Part shown: piece by piece, positions 33,675 through 44,048 of the stretch
Layout of the letters: every line of letters starts with the position of its first letter
Numbering within the stretch: position 1 is the stretch's first letter
Assembly (NCBI RefSeq): GCF_030272615.1
Contig: NW_026729279.1
Coordinates: 52,955-116,954 of the forward strand
Reading direction: 5' to 3'
Origin: Cryptomeria japonica
Taxonomy: Eukaryota > Streptophyta > Pinopsida > Cupressales > Cupressaceae
Length of the DNA stretch: 64,000 bases
Program-made: the position numbers and the translations under genes
Notes under the pieces: generated by a model
Database searches by the model: none
Told to the model about the DNA's origin: nothing
Seen by the model: only the letters and a program-made list of their open reading frames with translations

Positions 33675-33899
33675 ATGGGAATCTGAAAAGCAGCAAGTGG
33701 TAAGTTATTTGTAAGGTTTTTCATAATCCTAATTACAATTGCAGTGTTTTCAGCAGTGGAGATAGTTGCCAAATATGTGTGCGAATATGATCATTGCAGA
33801 ACGGACGCAGACTGTGCATTGCCGGGTGTTTGCTGCGGGCTTGGCTTTAATTTGTGCGGGGCTTCCATTGGCTTCTGTTCTACCGTCTGTTATAATTAA
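33675..33899 (+). pseudogene. Small secreted eight-cysteine peptide candidate (WAP/knottin-like)
   Basis: From AAA at 33687 to TAA at 33897-33899 the frame encodes a hydrophobic, signal-peptide-like stretch (RFFIILITIAVFSAVEIVA), then a 42-residue mature part with eight cysteines in the pattern C-x4-C-x5-C-x5-CC-x6-C-x6-C-x3-C. The core CRTDADCALPGVCC shares the C-x2-D-x-D-C-x5-CC arrangement of WAP domains, and the pattern also fits knottins and plant antimicrobial peptides. An in-frame ATG at 33675 is followed by a TGA at 33684-33686, three codons later, so this copy is broken, starts at a non-AUG codon, or is spliced. A TATA-like TATTTAA lies at 33632-33638. The sequence is richer in G+C than its surroundings. 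Function is not assigned. Confidence 0.5.
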
Positions 33900-33934
33900 A
33901 GCAATGTTACAAACTATAGTGTACCTAGAATATA

Positions 33935-34225
33935 TAAACATAAAAGGATCGTAAACTTTTTATTTGAAGTAAGCTATTTGTATATCTAGAATATACATAT
34001 ATGGATTCTCAACTTTTTCTTTGAAGTAAGCATGGATATATTATATATCTACAATATACAAATATAAATAGATTCTAAATTTTTTCTTTGAAGTAAGCTT
34101 GTATAGCTAGAATATACAAACATATATGAATTGTAAACTTTTTCTTTGAAGCAAGGATACATGAAGGTAGTGTATAGAACATACAAAAATAAATGGATTT
34201 TAAATTTTGTCTTTGAAGCAAGATA
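33935..34225. repeat. AT-rich tandem repeat, five units of 57-67 bp
   Basis: Units contain 'tagaatatacaaacatatatggattctaaactttttctttgaagtaagc' in diverged form; the 'tttgaag(t/c)aag' anchor recurs at 33963, 34020, 34087, 34145 and 34212. Spacing alternates near 57 and 67. Confidence 0.8.
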
Positions 34226-35725
34226 GAGCTTATCCACTTTCTAAATGGGACATGCAATGTGATGAACGTATTAAATTATAAACATAATTTAGGTCTTGGC
34301 ATGACTTTTTAAGAAAATTTAAATATTGTTTTGTATGGGTAGTTCAGTTTTGATCATATTTTCTATAATTGAAGTATAATCATATAATCTAATTCAGTTG
34401 AACCTTAATAAATTTTGATGCATCTGCTAGAATACTCATATGAAAATTTCATTATTCTTACATGTTATTGTAGACAAGAATGTATGAATGCTCTATCGAT
34501 CTTAGAGGTAAGATTGATTTCATTGATATTAATCAAGATGTCTTTTGGGATACTCAAATAATCTTTTGTATATAATTCAACATATAATTTAAAAGATCCT
34601 ATCACTATGGCTATTAGAAGTAAACTTTTAAAAATTGTTATAATATTATTATAGATTATATTTGATTAAATGTTGTAATAATGATTCAATAATTTATATG
34701 ATCACACATTACGTTAGTTTATGTAATCATATTAATCAATCTTTCAAAAAAAGAAATTTACTATGTCTACTTTAAAGAGTTTATGATAATCTAAATTAGT
34801 CTAAGTCATCAACTAGTGCATTTAATTAGAAACAAGGTAGAACACAATAATTTAGAGGACTTGTAGTATTTTAGACTACCAACTACCTAACCTAATTGTT
34901 TAGACCTCAAATTATCTATTGTCATGTGAATGGCACTTTTTATCTATCTAGTTTTCTTTTAATGTCATTTCAAAGTAGTCTAGTTTAGTAAAGGGTATTC
35001 AATTTTGGGTCTTGTCATATAATTAAGATACGTGTTATCATTTTTTTTTTTTCTATGTCTCACCTTTGCCTATATAAAAAGGTTCCCTCATTTTATATGA
35101 GGTATATATAATCATAATCAAGGTCACATTATATGATTCTTTTGAAGTATTGCATAATTATTGTTTCTTCTCTGCATGGATGGTAATTAGTATTGTAGGT
35201 GATCCTTAAATCATGTGACCAATTTGGTTATCCCAGGTAAACTAGGAGGAGAGGAAGAAAGGAAGTCAAATTAACAATGTTAACGATATTATATGCAAAG
35301 ATCATGATACATAGAGATGTCCCATGTGTTTCTATTATTAAGTAGCATGATCCTCTAAAAATGCTTTTTAAATTTATCTGAATAAATGTGATTTTCTATG
35401 CTAGTTAGTAGTGCTAAACCTATAAAAAAAAGAATTTTTATATAATACTAGCATAAATCATACATAAGAAATTTAGAATTAAACCAATAATGCAAACACA
35501 TTCAATTGGCTCTACTTATCCAATAAATTTTATTGGATAAGGATAAGTAAAAGTGTGTAATGTTAAAGCGATAAGATATTTCTATTTAGATGTTCTCTTG
35601 TTCATCAATGTGATTTTCACTAATGTGGTAGTTGAATTACCAGGAAACATCACGACATGCACGACATGTCTTGTATCATTTTTTTTTCTCAACTAGACAA
35701 TGGTTGGGAGATATAATAGGGAAGA
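34226..35725. other. AT-rich region without recognised genes
   Basis: No coding frame is convincing. A good TATA-type box (TATATAAAAA, 35071-35080) lies after a T-run and could belong to an old LTR or a lost promoter. Confidence 0.5.
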
Positions 35726-35889
35726 TGTTGTTGGCGTAATGTTCTATTTCATTGTCTGTTTGCTGTGTCTGCCGCTTCATTCAGTTCATTCGGTTGCTCT
35801 AACCACCAATCCTCATAGCATACTCCTTTATTATATATGTATGTTCTCTCAAAGATCATAATAAATCAAGTCTTTACCATTTTCTATCA
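35726..35889 (+). repeat. Short copia LTR, single copy
   Basis: It begins TGTTGTTGG and ends with 'aataaatcaagtctttaccattttctatca', typical of the end of short copia LTRs, two bases before a perfect primer site. The start is a guess from the TG and the usual length. No partner LTR is seen. Confidence 0.45.
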
Positions 35890-35891
35890 AA

Positions 35892-35903
35892 TGGTATCAG
35901 AGC
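35892..35903 (+). other. Copia primer binding site
   Basis: TGGTATCAGAGC exactly matches the initiator-Met primer site. The downstream sequence to 36242 has no gag and is cut by copia-A. Confidence 0.7.
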
Positions 35904-36242
35904 ATGATTATGAGTTCCTGTGCTGTGGGAGACAATAGATGACTCTGCGGTGCTTGTAGGAGCATCATGAGAAGACGCCATGGTAAAACATTACAGGTAC
36001 AAGGTGTGAGTCTCGTTCGCAGATATGAATGTCAGGTGCAAGGCATGGCGTAGGGTTGTGATGGCGTGGTCACTCCAATCTTTGCATAAAGCCATTGGAG
36101 ACAAACAGCAATGAAAGACCATGTGAAGACGTAAGCATCTTTTGGAGCATTTCATTCTGTAGCATTGATAATGGCGCCCTAGGAAACTGTATATAAGGGA
36201 AGACATCTGAGGCGCAAAGATCTGTGAGCTCGATGTGCCAAG

Positions 36243-36769
36243 TGTGGAGAACTGATACTGCTCGAGCATGCAGCTCATGCATTACTATTCGTAGAATCCA
36301 CCATAAAAAACATCCATGCACCGCAGTTTACCACCACACACCACCGCATAAACAAGTTATCTTTAGTTCTTTATTTAGGATCATCGAATTATAAAATAGT
36401 TGACTATTTTTAGTGTTGAAGTTTGTTTTTGTTTACAAAATTAGCATGTATTCTAGTCATCGAACAATGCAAGTAAAACAAGATTTGCATATATCTTATG
36501 AACTGCAGTCTAAAATTAGAGTTAGAGTTTGCGGAGAGTTTCTTGGGTACGGTTTTTTTTTAAGGCTGGAAAATCTTTATATACACAGCCTAGTTGTAAT
36601 TTTCATGAGCTGCAATAATAAAACATAGTATTTTCTGATTTTCTGTTCTCTCTGGGTTTAATTTGGATGTTTCTAATTATATGGTTTTTGATTGTGAATT
36701 GTTTACTGTGTCATAAATATTTATGTTTAATAGTTGGCTTTAAGAACAGGGGCAATTTTAGATTCTACA
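36243..36769 (+). repeat. 5' LTR of copia-A
   Basis: TG...CA ends. It matches 40906-41122 plus 50066-50197, including 'catccatgcaccgcagtttaccacc'-type words. A 'ttatatacac' TATA-like site lies near 36574. Confidence 0.85.
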
Positions 36770-36857
36770 AGTGGTATCAGAGCAGGTATAATTGTTTTGG
36801 GTTAAAGTTTTTATTGTTAGAATTTCGCCAAAGGTAATCATATCGAATTCTAACAGC

Positions 36858-37796
36858 ATGCCCATTCCAGAATTTGATGGGAATGACTATGATTATTGGG
36901 GCATTAAGATGTTGACCTTTTCTATTGGAAAAGAATTGTGGGAGACTGTTGAATCAGATTACGAGGAGCCAGCTGATTGGAATGCCCTTACAACCAATGA
37001 AAGAACAACAAGAAAGGAAGCAAGGAAGAAGGATGTTCAAGCTTTGTTTCACATTTAGATAGCTCTTGATAAGAGCTTATTTCCAAGAATATCAAAAGCA
37101 ACAACTGTCAAAGATGCCCGGAAGACTCTTCACAAATCCTACAAAGGTAGTGATCAAGTAAAGGTGATCAAGCTTTAGACATTGAAGTGAGAGTTCGAGA
37201 ATTTGAAGATGCAAGAAGATGAAAGTATAAGTGATTATTGTGTCAAAGTCAAAGATGTGGTCAATAAAATGGCTACACTTGGGGAAACTGTAAACAATGA
37301 AGTTTTGATAAAAAAAAGGGTATTGAGATCTTTGACACCTAGATGGAATCATATTGCCATAATAATAGAAGAAAGAAAGGATTTTACCAAACTACAGTTT
37401 GCTCAATTGGTTGGATCCTTGATGTCTCATGAAGAAAGATTAAAAGATTCTTTTGAAGGTGTAGAGAATGTATTTTCCTCTAAATTACAAATCAGAAAGA
37501 ATGAAGATGTAAGTAGTAGTAGTGCCAAAAGCAATCAAGGCCAAGGTAAAGGGCAAAGCCAAAATTCTTCAAGAGGTAGAGGCAGTGATGGCTCAAGAGA
37601 AAGAGGCGGTTCTAGAAGAAGAGGTAGAGGTAGATTTGATAAGAGAAACGTTCAATGTTATCATTGTACCAAGTATGGCCACATTGAAAGAGAATGCAGA
37701 TTGAAAGAAGGTAAAAGTTCTAACTATGCTGAAGAAAATAGTGAGAATCCTCCTGATCACTTATTTTTACCTTATGCCAAAAGGTCAAAATACTAG
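36858..37796 (+). pseudogene. copia-A gag
   Basis: From ATG (MPIPEFDGNDYDYWGIKML) the frame carries the UBN2-type copia gag domain, LRSLTPRWNHIAIIIEE, an Arg/Gly-rich RNA-binding segment (SRERGGSRRRGRGRFDKR) and an intact CCHC knuckle (CYHCTKYGHIEREC, about 37653-37696). In-frame stops near 37056, 37177 and 37189 interrupt it; the context suggests CAG and CGA codons turned into TAG and TGA. Confidence 0.8.
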
Positions 37797-39064
37797 TAAA
37801 GATGTTTGGTACCTAGATTCTGGATGCTCTAACCATATGAAAAGGAATGAGAAGTTGTTTTCAACAAAGGACGAAATTTTTAAATCCAAGTTCTATCTTG
37901 GTGATGATAAATTGTTGGAGGTTGTTGGGAAAGGAGCTATGGAGGTCCAAACAAAAGAAGGTATAAAGAGTATTCACGATATCTATTATACTCCACAATT
38001 GAAACGCAATTTGTTAAGTGTTGGGCAGCTATGTGAGAAAAATTATAGAGTACTCTTTGAAAAATAAGACATGCACTATCTATGATAAGAATAAGGGCAA
38101 TAGGGTGATCACTATTGTGCCGATGACAATAAATAGGATGTTCCCTTTGAGGTTTGGTGAACATAATAGCAGCCTTGAAAATATGGCTTATGAGGATTCA
38201 AGTTGGTTATGGCATATCAGATATGGGCATTTAAATTTTCACAGTTTGAAGCTTCTAACCTTGCATGCATTAGTTTCTGGTTTGCCGAAGGTAGAGGAGC
38301 ATAAATAGATTTGTGAAGGATGTGCTAAAGGAAAGCATGCAAGGGAAAATTTTCCAAAGGGCAATTCATAGAGGGCTCATCACCCACTTCATCTTGTTCA
38401 TTCAGACATATGTGGTCCCATACAGACTAAGAGTTTGGGTAAGTCATCATATTTCTTCACTTTTATTGATGATTACTCACAAAATTGTTGGGTATATTTT
38501 TTGAAGGCCAAAGATGAAGCCCTAGATACATTCAAGAAGTTTAAAGCCCTTGTGGAAAATGAGAAAGGATGCAAGATTAAATGTTTAAGGATTGATCGTG
38601 GAGGATAATTTTTCTCAAAGGCTTTCTAGAGTTATTGTGATCTTAATGGCATCAAGAGACAACTCACAACTGCATACACACCTCAACAGAATGGGGTAGC
38701 TGAAAGAAAGAATTGCATTGTGGTAGAAATGGCAATGTGCATGTTACAAACCAATGGATTGAGAAATTCTTATTGGGGAGATACAGTTTCTACAATAGTG
38801 TACATCCTCAACTATAGCCCCACCAATGCACTCGAAAAGATTACTCCTCATGAAGCTTGGTATGGGAAAAGACCTAATGTTAATAATTTCAAAGTTTTTG
38901 GTTGTTTGGCTTATGTGCATGTACATGATCAGAATAGACAAAATTTAGATGCAAAGAGTGAGTCATGCATTTTTATTGGGTATAGTGAGAAAAGAAAGGC
39001 TTACAAATTGTATAATCCCATCACTAATAAGCTTATTGTCTCAAGAGATGTAATTTTTTTATGA
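37726..39064 (+). pseudogene. copia-A protease and integrase
   Basis: The protease starts in another frame from gag: WYLDSGCSNHMKRNEKLF has the D-S-G active site. A pre-integrase zinc region follows (LWHIRYGHLNFHSLKLL). The integrase core is scattered across frames at 38390-38710, with readable FIDDYSQNCWVYFLKAK and AYTPQQNGVAERKN. The tail (KVFGCLAYVHVHDQNRQNLD, then IGYSEKRKAYKLYNP) is open at 38720-39064. Multiple frameshifts make it inactive. Confidence 0.8.
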
Positions 39065-39116
39065 AGGGGGAGTTTATGGTCATCAAAAAGGCCATGTTGA
39101 GAAAACAAAATCTGTT

Positions 39117-40840
39117 TTGAATGATGATATAATTGTTGATATTGATCATGAGCAGTCAACTAATATTTTTGTATCTAGTGGTTTAACTCCACCAAGCAAC
39201 CCTTCATCAAGTTCGTCAGTACCAAGTTCAATTCCAAATTCTTCTCCAAGTTCTACAAGCAAGGTAAGGAGATTGAGTGATATCTATCAAAGGAGTAAAA
39301 ATCAAGTACATGAAGAAAATCCAATAGATGAGATAGTGAATTTTTCTTTATTAGCCAAAGTTGATTTTGAACCATCATGTTTTGAAGATGCATGTACTAA
39401 TGAGGTTTGGCTCAAATCCATGGAAGAAGAGATGGATTCCATTCATATTAATCACATGTGGGAGTTGATAGAGCCTCCACATGACAAGAATAATATTGGT
39501 ACCAAATGGGTCTACAAGACCAAGTTTAGCAGTGATGTGAGTGTTGAAAGATACACGACAAGATTAGTTGCTAAAGGATTCACACAGAAGTATGGAATTG
39601 ATTATGAAGAGACATTTGCAATAGTGGCAAGACAAGAGACCATTAGAATGTTGATTTCATTAGAAGCTCAGAAGAAGTGGAGCATACATCATATGGATGT
39701 GAAAAGTTCCTTCTTGAATGGGTACTTAGAAGAGGAAGTATATGTGGAGCAGCCACAAGGTTTTGAAGTGGAAGGAAAGGAGCATATGTCTATAGGTTGA
39801 ATAAGGTTGTGTATGGTCTCAAGAAAGAACGAAGAGCATGGTTTGCCAAGATTGATGGATACTTTTAGAAGAATGGTTTCCAGAGAAGTAAGAGTGATCC
39901 TACTCTTTACTACAAACAAGAATATGCTGATATTCTAATCATAAGCTTGTATGTTGATGATCTTTTGTATATGGGTAGTAGTTTTAAGATAAAAGATGAA
40001 TTCAAAGTTGTTATGATGAATGAATTTGAGATGAATGATCTTGGTCTGATGAAATATATTCTAGGAATGGAGGTTTATCAAAGTAAGGATGAGATTTTCA
40101 TTTGTCAAATAAAGTATGCTAAGGATATGCTGAAGAAATTTGATATGACTGATTGTAATCCTTACTCCACTCCAAGTGCTCATGAATTTGTGTTATGTAG
40201 AAATGGTGGTGTTGATTTAGTTGATGAGACAGCTTACAGATATATTGTGGGGAGCTTGATGTTTCTAACCCACACAAGGCCTGATATTACATATTCAATT
40301 CCACTTGTTTCAAGGTATATGACAAATTAATCTAAAATACATATAAAGGCAGCCAAGAGGATTTTGAGGTATGTGAAAGGGACTTCAAATTTTGGTATTC
40401 ATTACTACTCTTCTAAAAAGTTCAATCTTGTTGGCTTTAGTGATTCAGATTGTGGAGGTAATATGGATGATCGTAAATCTACATCTGGAAATTGTTTCTC
40501 ATTTTGTTCTAGATTAATTACTTGGAGCTCGAAAAATAAAAGTATTGTTGCCCTCTCATCTACAGAAGTGGAGTATGTTGCAATTACCTCAGCAGGTACA
40601 CAAGCTATTTGGCTCAAAAAAGTTTTAGAAGAAATTGGAGAAAAGCGAATTCAACCTACAATGATTTATTGTGACAATGTGAGTGCTATCACGTTAGGAA
40701 AGAATTTGGTTCATCACAGTAGGACAAAGCATTTTGACATGAAATATCACTTCATTCAGGATTTGGTACAAAAGAAATAATTTGAATTGGAGCACATAAA
40801 CACTTAGGATCAACTAGTGGATATCTTCACCAAAGCGGCT
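39117..40840 (+). pseudogene. copia-A reverse transcriptase and RNase H
   Basis: The RT starts [20 protein letters not shown] and continues through [21 protein letters not shown] frameshift at about 39800 precedes the MYVDDLLYMGSS active site at 39947. The RNase H domain is largely open (FSDSDCGGNMDDRKSTSGN, TEVEYVAITSAG, IYCDNVSAI). One stop lies at 40328-40330 and another ends the frame at 40778. A degenerate IFTKAA tail follows. Confidence 0.82.
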
Positions 40841-41122
40841 GCAAAAGCTAAGTTTTTAGCACTACGAATTAAAATAGTAAGCTCTCTCAGCATCAAGGGG
40901 GAGTATGTGGAGAGATGATGCTACTTGATCATGCAGCTTCAGGTAGCTCATGCATTATTATTCTTAGAATCTACCATAAAAAACATCCATGCACCACAAT
41001 TTACCACCGAACACCACCGCATAAACAAGTTATCTTTAGTTCTTTATTCAGGATCGTCGAATTATAAAATAGTTGACTATTTTAGTGTTGAACTTTGTTT
41101 TTGTTTATAAAACTAGCATGCA

Positions 41123-43984
41123 TGTTGGCATTATAACAGACAATAAGAGATTGTTGGCATTTCAATTAGGATATTCAGAAGGTTGTTGATAGTTATGGAT
41201 ATAACTGATTAAGGATGTTTACTGTCTTCACAATATTATTTTGTCATTGATGTCAAGAAATTGATTTTCTGATTTGGTAGGATGTTGCCATATCTTAAGA
41301 AGTATGTTTTGATGAGAATTAAGATGTCGGTAAAAGACACAGAAGAATGTGATGAATAAGGGGAGGAATAAGTTATTCAATGGGCAACTATTACTGAGTT
41401 AGACAATGATGAGATCATATTGTTTAGATTGTTTTGATATCCTACATATGCTATTGTTTGTAAGGTTAATACTATACTATGTTACCGAGCAAGGAACCTA
41501 GTCGGTAAACCCTAAGGTTATCGCTATCGGTTAATGAAGGTGGAATGTCTACCGAGTGAAGTTTAGTATTTACAGAGTTGCAACCGAGTAATAATAGAAT
41601 GCATTGGATGTATACATGCATCATGTAATGAAGGAAGCTGATGAGCTGGTTATGATTAAATGATTGATACAACTTGTATGAAGTTTGTTAAGGATCTATG
41701 GCAATGGAAGATCGGTAGGAAGATCTACAGCTCATATTAAACTGCAATACCCTAGCACAAGTTCCAAGAAATATATGCAAGTTCCAAGGCGAGGTAAAAC
41801 ATTTTTCAATCGAAAGATACATTGAACCTGGTCAAGATTGAAGATCTGATGGCTATGATTGATCATGGGAAATGTGATCAAAGAGATTAAGTGGTTAGCA
41901 AATTGTTTATAAGTAAGGAACTGTTGATAAACAATGTATGCGGGCAAGTGTAAGAACAGGGATGCTACATAGTGATTACCGAGCACAGAAGCTTGAAGAC
42001 CTGTTTGAATAACAGAGTAAGGAGCCCAACAGAGGGACAAGATAAGTCCTATGACTAGATTGTATTGAGCAAATAAGAATCTGCTTTAGCATTTTAGATG
42101 CAAAGTTGCAGACATATGTTGGCATTATACCAGACAAAGGGAGATTGTTGGCATTTCAATAAGGATATTGAGAAGGTTGTTGATGATTATGGATATAACT
42201 GATGAAGGATGTTTACTATCTTAGAAATTATTATTTTGTCATTGATGTCAAGAAATTTATTTTCTAATTCAGTATGATGTTGCCATATCTTAAGAAGTAT
42301 GTTATTGATTGTAAGGTTAATACTATACTATATTACCAAGCAAAGAACCTAGTTGGTAAACCCTAAGGAACCTAGTCGGTAAACCCTAAGGTTATCGCTA
42401 TCAGTTAATGAAGGCGGAATGTCTACCGAGTGAAGTTTAGTATTTACCGAGTTGCAACTGAGTAATAACAGAATGCATTGAATGAATAAAAGTATTATTT
42501 AATGAAGGAAGCTGATGAGATGGAATTGATTAAATGATTGGTATGTCATGCATGAAGTTTGTTAAAGAATCTATGGCAAAGGAAAATTGGCAAGAAGATC
42601 TACAACACAGATTGAACCGCAATAACCTTGTGCAAGTTCCAAGAAATGTATGCAAGTCCCAAGGCAAGGCAAAACATTTTTAGATCGAAGGATACATTAA
42701 ACCTAGTCAAGTTTGAAGATCTAATGGCTATGATTGATCATGGGAAATGTGATCAAGGAGATTAAGCGATTGGCAAATTGTTTATAAATAAGGAACTGCT
42801 GATAAACAATGCATGCGGGCAAGTGTATGCACATGGATGCTACATAGTGATTAACGAGAATAGAAGCTTGAAGACCTGTTTGATTAACAGAGTATAGAGC
42901 CCATCAGATGGACAAGATAAGTCCTATTGTATTGAGAAAATAAGAATCTACTTTAGCATTTTTAGATGTGAAGTTGCAGATAGATTTTTATTATTGTTAT
43001 TTTGTGAAGTGACAGAAAATCTCTTAACCGAGTGGACTTAACAGTCTTATTTGTAAAACCCTCTAGCAAGGTGACATTCTGATTGAGTGTTTGAAATCCT
43101 TTAACAAGGTCACTTCTAACAAGGTGAAGATCCTAACAAATCAAGGGGAAATCCCTTAACCGGGTCACATCTAGCAATGTGTTTGTAATCTTTAGCAGGA
43201 TTTGCTTTTAACCGAGCATACTCTAGAAGAGTATATTTCTTAGTGGGTCCAAAATCCCACAGTGGTTTTTCCCTATTTGGGTTTCCACATTAAATCTGAT
43301 GTTATGAGTGTTATGATGTTTATATGCTTTTGAGTTTGCATGTCTAGCAGTTTTGGTTATATTACTGAAGTATATGTTACCGAGGTTGAATCTGTTGTTT
43401 TTATGGAAGATTAAGTTTGTATGATTCAGCCCCCCCCCTCTCATCTTGTTAGCTTGGCATCTGTACTTAACATTAAGTATTAGAACTATCAACATACTCA
43501 TTACTGTTGTTTATTTGTAAGTAACAGAAAATCTCTTAACAGTCTTATTTGTAAATCCTCTAGCAAGGTGACATTCTGATTGAGTGTTTGAAACCCTTTA
43601 ACAAGGTCACCTCTAACAAGGTGAAGATCCTAACAGATCTAAGGGAAATCCCTTAACCAGGTCACATCTAGCAATGTGTTTGTAATCTTTGACAGGATTT
43701 GCTTTTAACCGAGCATACTCTAGAAGAGTATATTTCTTAGTGGGTCCAAAATCCAATAGTGGTTTTTCCCTATTTGGGTTTCCACGTTAAATCTGGTGTT
43801 ATGAGTGTTGTTATGATTATGTGTTCTTAAGGTTTCATGTTTTAGAGTTTTGGTTACATATATCAGTTAAAGCTACCAAGGTTGAATCTGTTGAATATAT
43901 TGAAGATTAGGTTTGTATGATTCACCCCCCCTCTCATCTTGTTAGCTTGGTATCTGTACTTAACAATTAGTATCAGAACTATCA
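41123..43984 (+). repeat. 5' LTR of copia-B, split by a solo LTR and 29 bp longer at its start
   Basis: Arms 41123-42116 and 43497-43984 correspond to the 3' LTR. The first 29 bases (tgttggcattataacagaca...gagat) precede the point (41152) where similarity to the 3' LTR begins and resemble the polypurine-tract neighbourhood in front of the 3' LTR. The TSD proves they were part of the integrated molecule. Confidence 0.8.
42117..43491 (+). mobile_element. Solo LTR inside the copia-B 5' LTR
   Basis: This 1375-bp insert runs from TGTTGGCATTATACC to ...AACTATCA with perfect acata duplications (42112-42116 and 43492-43496). It belongs to the same family and the same orientation as its host, and carries the same 29-bp type of extension at its start. 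A short local duplication of 'ggaacctagt(c/t)ggtaaaccctaa' is near 42345-42390. Confidence 0.85.
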
Positions 43985-43986
43985 AT

Positions 43987-44000
43987 TGGTATCAGAGATT
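43987..44000 (+). other. Primer binding site, copia-B
   Basis: TGGTATCAGAGATT, the standard copia initiator-Met site for its first eleven bases, lies two bases after the LTR end. Confidence 0.8.
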
Positions 44001-44048
44001 TGGACTTCGGAAGAAAAGTTTAAAGGTACTTGAGGAAAAGATCCAAAG

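Noticed and set aside
33699-33744. Intron GTAAGT...TTGCAG within the cysteine-rich candidate
   Set aside because: It would be only 46 nt, too short for a normal plant intron, and would remove the signal-like segment.
33750-33954. Overlapping ORFs of about 62 residues on both strands at the cysteine-rich candidate
   Set aside because: The frame with a signal-like segment and regular cysteines explains the sequence better; the others show no motif, though transcripts could overturn this.
35071-35080. Host gene promoter at TATATAAAAA
   Set aside because: No coding sequence follows; an old LTR is equally likely, so it is mentioned only in the region entry.
41123-43984. Tandem duplication of an LTR
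   Set aside because: The perfect acata duplications around 42117-43491 show an insertion and not a tandem duplication.
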